Below, piece by piece: positions 7,799 to 15,293 of a stretch of 64,000 nt of DNA; position 1 is the stretch's first letter, and every line of letters begins with the position of its first letter. The stretch is from Hyphomicrobium sp. (GTDB taxonomy: Bacteria; Pseudomonadota; Alphaproteobacteria; Rhizobiales; Hyphomicrobiaceae), in contig RXJH01000009.1 of the NCBI GenBank assembly GCA_003987725.1, positions 1-64,000 on the forward strand. Reading direction: 5' to 3'. Made by a program: the position numbers and the translations under genes. The notes under the pieces were generated by a model that saw only the letters and a list, made by a program, of their open reading frames with translations, did no database searches and was not told where the DNA came from.

Positions 7799-8911
7799 AT
7801 GACCCGCCGCAGACAGGCCGCATCTATCTCGAAGTTTCCAATTCTTCTGGGCACCGTTGCGCTCGCGGGGCTGCTCGCCGGATGCAAGGAAGAGGTGCCG
7901 CCGCAGGCAACCGTCCAGCCGGTGCAGGTTATGTCCGTCGCGCTGGCGCCGGCAGCCCCCGCCTGGAGCTACGTCGGCACGATCAGACCGCGCTATGAGT
8001 CCGATCTTGGCTTTCGCGTAGGCGGCAAGATCGTCTCGCGCCTCGTCGACGTGGGCGACAGCGTCGAGCCCGGCCGTTCCCTCTCCAAGCTCGACACGAC
8101 CGATTTCGAACTTTCTCTCGAAGCGCAGAAATCGGAGCTCTCGGCAGCGCGCGCCAGCCTCGTTGAGGCGAAGGCGGCGCTCGCTCGTTACGAGACGCTA
8201 TTTCAGGAGGGTCACGTCGCCCAGGCGGCGCTCGACCAGCGGAACTCGGCAGCGGCAGAGGCTCAGAGCCGCGTCGAGAAGGGCGAGCGCAACGTCGCGC
8301 TTGCTGAAAACCAGCTCTCTTACGCGGAGCTCAAGGCCGATCATGCCGGCATCATATCGATGATCCCGGTCGAGGTCGGCCAGGTCGTCACTGCCGGCCA
8401 GACGGTCATGAGGTTGGCGCGCCTCGACACTCTCGAGGTGGAGGCCGACGTTCCCGAGAATATGATCGGGCGGGTAAAGAGTGCCCGGGCCGAAGCCGAG
8501 ATCTGGGGCGATGGCGCAAAACACATTCCCGCAACACTGCGCGAGGTCTCGCCGGAAGCCGACGCGACGTCGCGCACCTACCGCGTCCGCTTCGCGCTCC
8601 CAAGCGATACGACGGCCCTGAGCATTGGCAGAACCGCGACGATCCACCTCGCTGGCGCGGGCAGTGGCGATGTTGCGCGCCTTCCGCTCTCCGCCGTCAG
8701 CAATGACGGCAAGGGATCATTCGTCTGGGTGGTCGCGGCGTCCGGTGACCGCGCCGAGCAGAAGCGTGTCGAACTGGCTGGCTTCGAGCAGGATCGGGTC
8801 CTCGTGAATTCCGGCCTTCTCGACGGCGACCGTGTCGTGACGCTCGGCGTGCACATGCTCGACGCCGACAAGCCGATACGGATCATCGAACAGAAAACGG
8901 CACTGCGCTGA
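7799..8911 (+). CDS. RND efflux periplasmic adaptor (membrane fusion lipoprotein)
   Basis: About 370 residues; ATG 7799 is preferred over 7793 because CGAGGAA ends only just before the latter. A signal peptide with lipobox LLAGC gives a lipoprotein anchored in the inner membrane. It has the biotin-lipoyl-like halves (GFRVGGKIVSRLVDVGDSVEPG and LKADHAGIISMIPVEVGQVVTAGQ) around a long coiled-coil hairpin (about 100-175, QKSELSAARASLVEAKAALARYE), then beta-barrel and membrane-proximal domains. It bridges the RND permease 36 bases downstream to an outer-membrane channel; no channel gene is in the cluster, so a TolC-like protein elsewhere must serve. It is presumably repressed by the divergent TetR. 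Confidence 0.93.
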   Translation: MTRRRQAASISKFPILLGTVALAGLLAGCKEEVPPQATVQPVQVMSVALAPAAPAWSYVGTIRPRYESDLGFRVGGKIVSRLVDVGDSVEPGRSLSKLDTTDFELSLEAQKSELSAARASLVEAKAALARYETLFQEGHVAQAALDQRNSAAAEAQSRVEKGERNVALAENQLSYAELKADHAGIISMIPVEVGQVVTAGQTVMRLARLDTLEVEADVPENMIGRVKSARAEAEIWGDGAKHIPATLREVSPEADATSRTYRVRFALPSDTTALSIGRTATIHLAGAGSGDVARLPLSAVSNDGKGSFVWVVAASGDRAEQKRVELAGFEQDRVLVNSGLLDGDRVVTLGVHMLDADKPIRIIEQKTALR

Positions 8912-8947
8912 TCACCCTTCAACTCCAGGCGACGGGCAGGTGTAGTC

Positions 8948-11900
8948 ATGGAATCATTCAATCTCTCCGCATGGGCGGTGCGCCATCCCGCCGTCATCCT
9001 GTTTCTGATTATCGCGTCGACGATAGCAGGGCTTTGGTCATACGCGCAGCTCGGCCGCGCCGAGGATCCGAACTTCACGATCAAGACGATGGTCGTTCAG
9101 GTTGCCTGGCCGGGTGCCGTTGCCGAGGACGTGCAGAAGCTCGTCGCCGAGCCGCTCGAGAAGCGGCTGCAGGAGATGACCGAGCTGGATTACGTCAAGA
9201 CCTATTCGAGGCCGGGCGCGGCCGTTTTCCAGGTGCAGCTCAAGGACAGCGTGCACGGCCGCGCGGCGAGCGATGCCTGGTACCAGATCCGCAAGAAGCT
9301 CACCGACAGCAAGGGCGAGCTTCCCGAAGGTGCGATCGGGCCATTCTTCAACGACGAGTACGGCGATGTTTTCGCCGCCGTCTACATGCTGACTGGCGAT
9401 GGTGTTTCGCGCGCCGATCTCAAGCGTTATGCTCAAACGCTGCAGTCAGCTCTACAGCGCGTCAAGGACGCCAGCAAGGTCGTCCTCGTCGGCGATGTCC
9501 CCGAGCGGATCTTCGTCGAGCTGAGCTACAAGAAGCTCGCGACGCTCGGCATCCCCGCGCAGGCGATCTTCGATGCCGTCCGCGACCAGAATGCTGTCGT
9601 GTCTGCAGGCACCGTTCAGACGTCCGCCGATGAGGTCGAAGTGCGCGTCTCGGGCGCCTTCAAGGGCGCCGACGCCGTCGCCGCCGTGCCGATCGAAGCC
9701 GGAGGCAAGATATTCCGACTCGGCGATATCGCGAGCGTGAAGCGCGGCTACGAGGACCCGGCGCAGTTTCTCGTCACTCACAAGGGCAAGCCCGCGGTCG
9801 GCGTCGCGGTCGCAATGGCGGACAACGCCAATGTGCTCGACCTTGGCAAACGGCTCAATGCCGCCGTTGATGAAGTCCGCCAGACAATCCCGCTCGGCGT
9901 TGAGATCGAGCAGATCGCCGACCAGCCGCGGGTTGTCGAAGAGTCGGTTGGCGAGTTCCTGCGCTCTTTCGCCGAAGCCCTCGTCATCGTGCTGGCCGTG
10001 AGCTTCATATCTCTCGGCATGCGCGCCGGCGTCGTTGTTGCGCTCGCCGTGCCGCTCGTCCTAGCGATCGTCTTCGTTGCCATGTCGGCTGCCGGTATGA
10101 ACCTCGACCGGATCACGCTCGGCGCTTTGATCATCGCCCTCGGACTCCTGGTCGATGACGCGATCATCGCTGTTGAGATGATGATGGTGAAGATCGAGCA
10201 GGGCTACGACCGCATGAAGGCAGCGTCGTTCGCGTGGGAATCGACGGCGTTCCCGATGCTGACCGGCACACTCGTAACCGCCTCGGGCTTTTTGCCGGTC
10301 GGCTTCGCCAAGTCGACCGCCGGAGAATACGCCGGCAACATCTTCTGGGTCGTCGCGCTCGCGCTCGTCATCTCCTGGTTCGTGGCCGTTCTCTTCACGC
10401 CGTATATCGGCGTAAGGCTCCTGCCCGGCGCGCACGCCGAGAAAGGTCAACCCGCCGCCAAGCTCGCCGACACCTACGACACGCGGGTTTACCGAACACT
10501 GCGCCGCCTCGTGTCGTGGGCGCTGCACTGGCGCTGGCTGGTGATCGCCGCGACGATCCTCGCTTTTGCCGGCTCGATGGCAGGCATGGGCTTCGTGCAA
10601 CAGCAGTTTTTTCCGACCTCGTCCCGGCCCGAGCTTTTCATCGAGACACGCCTGCCTGAAGGCTCTTCGATCGAGGCGACGTCGGCTGCTGCCAAGGAAG
10701 CTGAAGCGCTGCTCGCCGGCGATCATGACGTCGTGACCTATACGACGTACATTGGCCAGGGAAGCCCGCGCTTCTTCCTCGCTCTCAACCCCGTGCTGCC
10801 CAATCCGAGCTTTGCTTTGACGGTTATCATGACCAAAGGCGCGGAGGCGCGCGAGCGGCTGAAGGTGAGGCTCGAGAGTGCAATTGCGGGCGGCGCCGTG
10901 CCGCAAGCTCGCGTCCGTATCGATCGGTTGAACTTCGGCCCTCCGGTCGGCTTTCCCGTCCAGTTCCGCGTCATGGGTCCCGATGCCGCCAAAGTGCGCG
11001 AGATCGCCGGTGAGGTCCGCAATATCATGCGAACCGAGCCGAACGCCATCGATCCCCAGTTCGACTGGAACGAGCAGGTCAAGAACGTCCAGTTCGTCGT
11101 CGATCAGGACCGCGCCCGCGCCTTCGGACTCAACACGGCCCAGATCTCGCAGACGCTTGCGACGCTGCTCTCGGGCGCAACTGTCTCCGAATACCGAGAA
11201 GGCACCGAGCTGGTGAAAGTCGTCGCCCGCGCGACGCCCGATGAGCGCCTGAACCTCGGTAGCATCAGCGATCTCATGATCCTGACGCGCGGCGGTAAAT
11301 CCGTGCCGTTGGCGCAGGTTGAAAGCGTAAAGTACGGCTTCGAGGAGCCGATCCTGTGGCGGCGTAACCGCGATCTGACGCTGACGGTGCGTGCCGACGT
11401 GGCGCCCGGCGTCCAGCCGCCGACAGTGACGAGCGCGCTGCTGCCGAAGCTCGAGTCGCTGAAATCAGCGCTACCGTCCGGCTACCGTATCGAGACGGGC
11501 GGCGCAGTCGAGGAGAGCGAGAAGGCGAATGTCGCGCTATTCAGCGTGTTCCCGGCCATGTTCGCGGCAATGCTCGCCATCCTTATGTTCCAGGTGCAGA
11601 GCTTCTCGAAGCTGTTCCTGGTCTTCTCGACGGCACCCCTGGGGCTGATCGGAGCGGTTGCGGCGCTGCTCGTATTCAATGTCCCCTTCGGCTTTGTCGC
11701 GCTCCTCGGCGTCATTGCGCTTGCTGGCATGATTATGCGCAACACGGTCATTCTCGTCGATCAAATCGACCATGACCGCGATGCCGGCCTCTCGCCGTGG
11801 GACGCCATCATCGAGAGCACGGTGCGCCGCTCGCGTCCCGTCATTCTGACCTCGCTCGCCGCGATCCTCGCCATGATACCTTTGACGCGCAGCGTCTTCT

Positions 11901-12118
11901 GGGGGCCGATGGCCTACAGTATGATGGGCGGCCTTATGGTCGCGACAGTGCTGACCATTTTCTTTTTGCCAGCGCTCTACGCAGTTTGGTTTGGCGTTGG
12001 CAAGGAAGACAAAGGCGTAGTCAACGCCGTCGAACGTCCATTGCGGCCACTAGACGGCACGGCCGATAGACGCCGACGTTCGGCGTCGGTTGGAATGCGC
12101 CTGCAATCTCGCGGATGA
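8948..12118 (+). CDS. RND-family efflux permease (AcrB/MexF-like)
   Basis: 1056-residue proton-driven inner-membrane pump. It has the RND plan: TM1 near residues 10-30, a large periplasmic porter loop, TM2-6 (about 335-490), second loop, and TM7-12 (about 850-1020). TM4 contains GLLVDDAIIAVE, the proton-relay Asp pair, and the C-terminal half contains GMIMRNTVILVDQIDHDRDAG. It acts with the lipoprotein adaptor encoded just upstream and an outer-membrane channel. Sequence such as RAEDPNFTIKTMVV is of the HAE1-like group that exports hydrophobic drugs or solvents rather than the heavy-metal CusA group, whose Met-rich relay is absent. Regulation is probably by the TetR repressor. The length is normal and no frameshift is seen. 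Confidence 0.94.
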   Translation: MESFNLSAWAVRHPAVILFLIIASTIAGLWSYAQLGRAEDPNFTIKTMVVQVAWPGAVAEDVQKLVAEPLEKRLQEMTELDYVKTYSRPGAAVFQVQLKDSVHGRAASDAWYQIRKKLTDSKGELPEGAIGPFFNDEYGDVFAAVYMLTGDGVSRADLKRYAQTLQSALQRVKDASKVVLVGDVPERIFVELSYKKLATLGIPAQAIFDAVRDQNAVVSAGTVQTSADEVEVRVSGAFKGADAVAAVPIEAGGKIFRLGDIASVKRGYEDPAQFLVTHKGKPAVGVAVAMADNANVLDLGKRLNAAVDEVRQTIPLGVEIEQIADQPRVVEESVGEFLRSFAEALVIVLAVSFISLGMRAGVVVALAVPLVLAIVFVAMSAAGMNLDRITLGALIIALGLLVDDAIIAVEMMMVKIEQGYDRMKAASFAWESTAFPMLTGTLVTASGFLPVGFAKSTAGEYAGNIFWVVALALVISWFVAVLFTPYIGVRLLPGAHAEKGQPAAKLADTYDTRVYRTLRRLVSWALHWRWLVIAATILAFAGSMAGMGFVQQQFFPTSSRPELFIETRLPEGSSIEATSAAAKEAEALLAGDHDVVTYTTYIGQGSPRFFLALNPVLPNPSFALTVIMTKGAEARERLKVRLESAIAGGAVPQARVRIDRLNFGPPVGFPVQFRVMGPDAAKVREIAGEVRNIMRTEPNAIDPQFDWNEQVKNVQFVVDQDRARAFGLNTAQISQTLATLLSGATVSEYREGTELVKVVARATPDERLNLGSISDLMILTRGGKSVPLAQVESVKYGFEEPILWRRNRDLTLTVRADVAPGVQPPTVTSALLPKLESLKSALPSGYRIETGGAVEESEKANVALFSVFPAMFAAMLAILMFQVQSFSKLFLVFSTAPLGLIGAVAALLVFNVPFGFVALLGVIALAGMIMRNTVILVDQIDHDRDAGLSPWDAIIESTVRRSRPVILTSLAAILAMIPLTRSVFWGPMAYSMMGGLMVATVLTIFFLPALYAVWFGVGKEDKGVVNAVERPLRPLDGTADRRRRSASVGMRLQSRG

Positions 12119-12410
12119 AAGCGGCGGCGGAAGTAGGCTGGCCCGGTAACGACTTCCGGGATGGGCCATAAGCGGGCGTAGCGGCCGGAGCGACGGTCAT
12201 TCGTCAGATTGGATGTTCGTAAACAAGTCGACATTTGGCGGTCCAACGCAGCGACATCGGTTGAATTCAGATTAATGCTTTTGATCGCCAAAGCTGACCT
12301 CAATTGCCGGAGAAGCCTACTTCTGCCACCGCACTTGAGCTGGTTTTTCTACTCGGGGCCAGACGACGCGATGGTGGCTTACGCGCCGACTGGCTTGTCG
12401 CGCAGAAGAT

Positions 12411-13661
12411 TCAATGAGCCTCTTGGTGAGTTCCATTGGATCGCTGGAACTGCGCCTTGTGAGTCAGCACATAGATCGCCACAGCCGCCGCGGCGAAGCC
12501 AGAAGCCGCGCCGACCCCGAGCGCCCAACGCGGCCCGAAATGGTCGGCGACCCATCCGACGATCGGCGCCCCGATCGGGGTGCCACCGAGCCCGATCCCG
12601 ACGCGCAGCGCCATCACGCGGCCACGCATGGCGGGTTCTGTCGAGAGCTGCATCAGGCTGTTCGTCGTGTTCGTGAAGATGAGCGCCGCTACGCCGATGA
12701 CGACGAGCGCGGCCGCGAAGAAGTCGTAGCCCGGCGCGATGGCGGCCAGCGTGCAGCCGAGCCCGAAGACCGCCGCACCGGCCAGGAGCAGCCCGAACTG
12801 TGGTTTATTGTAACCGGCACCCAGCAGGGCGCCCGCCATCGTGCCGATCGCCATGATCGACGACAAAAGACCGTATCCACGAGGGTCGGCGTGGAAGATG
12901 CCGATCGCCATGGTCGAGATGAAGATCGGGAAATTCAAGCCGAAGGTCCCGATCAGGCACAACATAACCAGGATCGCCTGGAGAGCCGGACGTTCCCGCA
13001 CGTAGCGGAGCCCCTCTATGAAGTTGCCCTTGGCGCGGTGTGCCCGGGCGCTCGGGCGAAGCTCGGCCAAGCGGAGAAACGCGAGAGAGAGGAGCACCGC
13101 GACGAAGGACGCGCCATTGATGAGGAACGCCCAGCCGGTCCCGATGGCGGCGATCACGAGGCCCGCGACGGCCGGACCGATTATTTGCGCGGCATTGAAC
13201 GAGGTGGAATTGAGCGCCACGGCGTTGTGGAGGTCTTCATCGCCGACCAGTTCGGCCACAAAGGTTTGGCGTACCGGCGCATCGAACGCGGCCGCGCAGC
13301 CGAACAGGAAGGCGAAGACGTACACCTGCCAGAGCTGCACAAGGCCGGCGACGGTGAGAAGCCCGAGCGCCAGCGCGAGGCCGCCCATCGCTGCCTGGGT
13401 GGCGATCAGCAGCTTGCGCTGATTGAAGTAGTCAGCAGCGAAGCCGGTCCATGGCAACAGCAGCAGCTGGGGCGCGAACTGCAACGCCATGACCAGTCCA
13501 AGGGCTGAAGCGTCATGATGGGTGAGCTGGGTGAACACCAGCCAGTCCTGCGCCGTCCGCTGAATCCACGTACCGACATTTGAGACGAAGGCACCGAATG
13601 CCCAGATTCGATAGTTGAAGATCCGCAGGGACCGGAAGATGCCCGGGATCGGCGCCTTCAT
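12411..13661 (-). CDS. MFS transporter (enterobactin-exporter EntS-like)
   Basis: 416 residues from ATG 13661, preceded by CGGAGCGAAT. It has twelve predicted membrane segments and family motifs such as VSNVGTWIQRTAQDWLVF in the first helix, GFAADYFNQRKLL in loop 2-3 (MFS motif A) and AFDAPVRQTFVAELV, which is typical of the MFS_3/EntS branch. This branch exports siderophores, macrolides or other small molecules. Its ATG overlaps the stop of the small membrane protein gene upstream (ATATGA), so it is translated in a three-gene unit with that protein and an isochorismatase-fold protein, downstream of a MarR regulator. A drug-export function is the simplest inference. Confidence 0.88.
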   Translation of the reverse strand: MKAPIPGIFRSLRIFNYRIWAFGAFVSNVGTWIQRTAQDWLVFTQLTHHDASALGLVMALQFAPQLLLLPWTGFAADYFNQRKLLIATQAAMGGLALALGLLTVAGLVQLWQVYVFAFLFGCAAAFDAPVRQTFVAELVGDEDLHNAVALNSTSFNAAQIIGPAVAGLVIAAIGTGWAFLINGASFVAVLLSLAFLRLAELRPSARAHRAKGNFIEGLRYVRERPALQAILVMLCLIGTFGLNFPIFISTMAIGIFHADPRGYGLLSSIMAIGTMAGALLGAGYNKPQFGLLLAGAAVFGLGCTLAAIAPGYDFFAAALVVIGVAALIFTNTTNSLMQLSTEPAMRGRVMALRVGIGLGGTPIGAPIVGWVADHFGPRWALGVGAASGFAAAAVAIYVLTHKAQFQRSNGTHQEAH

Positions 13662-13987
13662 ATTCGCTCCGGCCGATTGCCGCCGTTGAACCGGCCGAAA
13701 TGCCACGCTGAGAACAATGCGATGAGGAAAGAGCCGAGGCCGAACGCGATGATGTCGGCCGTATCTTTCAGGCCGAAATCACCCACACGGCAGACAAGCA
13801 CGTAGCCGATGGCGAGGTTCAGAAATCCCCAGAGCACATTGACGGTCGAAGACGACAACCCTTCGCCGGGCGGCTTGGCGAACGGGCTCTGGAATGGCCT
13901 GCCCATCATGCCGCTGACGACATGGGGCACGGCGTTTGCGAGGAAGGCGCCGCCAAAGAAGTAGGAGAGAAGTGGAAGCCAATGCAT
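13658..13987 (-). CDS. Small membrane protein of unknown function
   Basis: 109 residues; ATG 13987 follows AAGGAGCGCGTGAG. Three hydrophobic segments are visible: about residues 5-25 (PLLSYFFGGAFLANAVPHVV), 48-66 (NVLWGFLNLAIGYVLV) and 78-97 (IIAFGLGSFLIALFSAWHFG). The first block contains a PHxxxGxxGRPFQSPFA motif, which I recall from small membrane proteins found beside MarR and MFS genes, but no function is known to me. One base separates it from the isochorismatase-fold gene and its stop overlaps the MFS start, so it is tightly co-translated with both. Confidence 0.75.
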   Translation of the reverse strand: MHWLPLLSYFFGGAFLANAVPHVVSGMMGRPFQSPFAKPPGEGLSSSTVNVLWGFLNLAIGYVLVCRVGDFGLKDTADIIAFGLGSFLIALFSAWHFGRFNGGNRPERI

Positions 13988-13988
13988 C

Positions 13989-14555
13989 TCACGCGCTCCT
14001 TGCCGCCAGGAGGTCGATGATCTCTTGGGTGGTACCGGTCTCGCCCAGGCGCGGGAAGACGTTCCTGAGGCAGTAGTCGTGGGTGCCCGGGCGCGTGCCG
14101 GCCATGGCATCAACGGCGAGGGTGACGTTAAAGCCCGCCTCATAGGCTTGTCGCGCCGTTGATTCGACACCCGCGCCGGTCGCCACGCCCGCGATCACCA
14201 CCTGGGTGACACCCCGATCCTTCAACTGACTTTCGAGATCGGTGTTGGCGAAGGCGCCCCACGTCCGCTTGGTCACGACGATGTCGCCCAGCTGCCGGTC
14301 AAGCTCGGGCACAAAGTCCGTGAAGTCTGCGGGCAACGGACCGTCATGGCGCCGGGGCTGCTCCGTGCGACCCGGGGCGCCACCGTCGACGTTGATCAGC
14401 ACCACCGGCAGCTTTAGCCTGCGGAAGGTGTCGATCAGCGCGCGAGCTCGCGCCACGATCTCGCCGACAGGAGGGGCAAACGACGAGCCGAGAATGCCCT
14501 TCTGGAGGTCGACGACCAGCAGTGCGGTCCTCGGATCCAGGGTGGTCAAGGTCAT
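13989..14555 (-). CDS. Isochorismatase-family hydrolase lacking the usual nucleophile Cys
   Basis: 188 residues; ATG 14555 has AGGAG nine bases upstream. The Rossmann-like cysteine-hydrolase fold is clear: TALLVVDLQKGIL (first acid, Asp), KRTWGAFANTDLESQL (Lys) and VVIAGVATGAGVESTARQAYEAGFNVTLAVDAMA. In amidase or nicotinamidase members the third block reads with a Cys where this protein has Gly (VATGAGVE), so it cannot use a Cys nucleophile. It is therefore closer to isochorismatase/PhzD-like members, which hydrolyse vinyl ethers without it. It is the first gene of a three-gene unit with a small membrane protein and an MFS exporter, located just after a MarR gene. Confidence 0.85.
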   Translation of the reverse strand: MTLTTLDPRTALLVVDLQKGILGSSFAPPVGEIVARARALIDTFRRLKLPVVLINVDGGAPGRTEQPRRHDGPLPADFTDFVPELDRQLGDIVVTKRTWGAFANTDLESQLKDRGVTQVVIAGVATGAGVESTARQAYEAGFNVTLAVDAMAGTRPGTHDYCLRNVFPRLGETGTTQEIIDLLAARSA

Positions 14556-14608
14556 GGGTTGTTCTCCTGAGTAAGTGGTGCGTTCAAGCTGGCGCGAACT
14601 AGCCGGCG

Positions 14609-15061
14609 TCAATCGTCGACAAGCCGCCTGAGCAGCTCGACGGCCCTTGCAACGTCGCCCATTTCCTCGGGCGAGAGCCGTGCCTGGAGCGAGCGGGTCA
14701 ACCAGTCCTGGCGCGCGGCGCGGCCCGTTTCAATCCACTTGCGAAAGGCATCTGTGAGTGACAGGAGCGTCTGCCGTCCATCTGTCGGATCTGGCGCACC
14801 CCGCACGAAGCCGGCACTTTCCAGCGCGGCGATGACCGACGCCATGGATTGCGGACGCATGCCTTCGGCCCGGGCGAGGCTGGATGCCGTAGCAGCCCCA
14901 TCCTTCTCCAGGCGAAGCAGCACCGACACTTGGGACGGCGTCAGATCTCCAATGTGCGCTTGATCGCGCAGACGGCGCTTCAGCTTACCGACAACAGCCC
15001 GCAGGTCCTGCGCCAAGGCCGATGCGCGAGCGGTTCGCTTACTGTCCGATTTGACACTCAT
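14609..15061 (-). CDS. MarR-family transcriptional regulator
   Basis: 150 residues with a winged helix-turn-helix: LTPSQVSVLLRLEKDGAATASSLARAEGMRPQSMASVIAALESAGFVRGAPDPTDGRQTLLSLTD, flanked by dimerisation helices at both ends. The DPTDGRQ wing is diagnostic. It lies upstream of the isochorismatase-fold, small membrane protein and MFS genes on the same strand with a 53-base gap, so it likely autoregulates and controls this unit. An inverted repeat, TACAG-N5-CTGTA, is found 21 bases upstream of its start. The ligand is unknown; phenolics are common for this family. Confidence 0.9.
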   Translation of the reverse strand: MSVKSDSKRTARASALAQDLRAVVGKLKRRLRDQAHIGDLTPSQVSVLLRLEKDGAATASSLARAEGMRPQSMASVIAALESAGFVRGAPDPTDGRQTLLSLTDAFRKWIETGRAARQDWLTRSLQARLSPEEMGDVARAVELLRRLVDD

Positions 15062-15081
15062 GTCTAGTGGTGTAGCGCATA

Positions 15082-15096
15082 TACAGCTTGTCTGTA
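15082..15096. promoter_or_regulatory. Candidate MarR operator
   Basis: TACAG-CTTGT-CTGTA forms a perfect 5+5 inverted repeat 21 bases upstream of the MarR start codon, where a repressor would cover the promoter. Further CTGT half-sites follow at about 15104-15125 in an A/T-rich stretch. The size and position fit a MarR-family site. Confidence 0.5.
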
Positions 15097-15250
15097 AAGC
15101 TCATCTGTTCAGTTTTCCTGTATATATTGGCAGAGCCGTCGAGGAGGCGAACGGTCAGCCTAATTGGGGGAACTCGCTTCGATCAACTCCTGTTCTCGAC
15201 GGAAAGCTATTGACAGGGCAGCGGCCAAGCAATTTTCGCTTCCGAGGCGA

Positions 15251-15285
15251 TCAAGTAGCCGACGACTTTTGCGTCGGCTACTTGA
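15251..15285 (-). terminator. Strong hairpin after the copper operon
   Basis: Fourteen bases (TCAAGTAGCCGACG) pair perfectly with their complement across a 7-base loop, nine bases past the stop of the TonB-receptor gene. The hairpin closes the minus-strand copper operon. The tail is not a clean T-run on the minus strand, so it may be a stabilising 3' hairpin instead of a full intrinsic terminator. Confidence 0.6.
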
Positions 15286-15293
15286 GATTTCTA

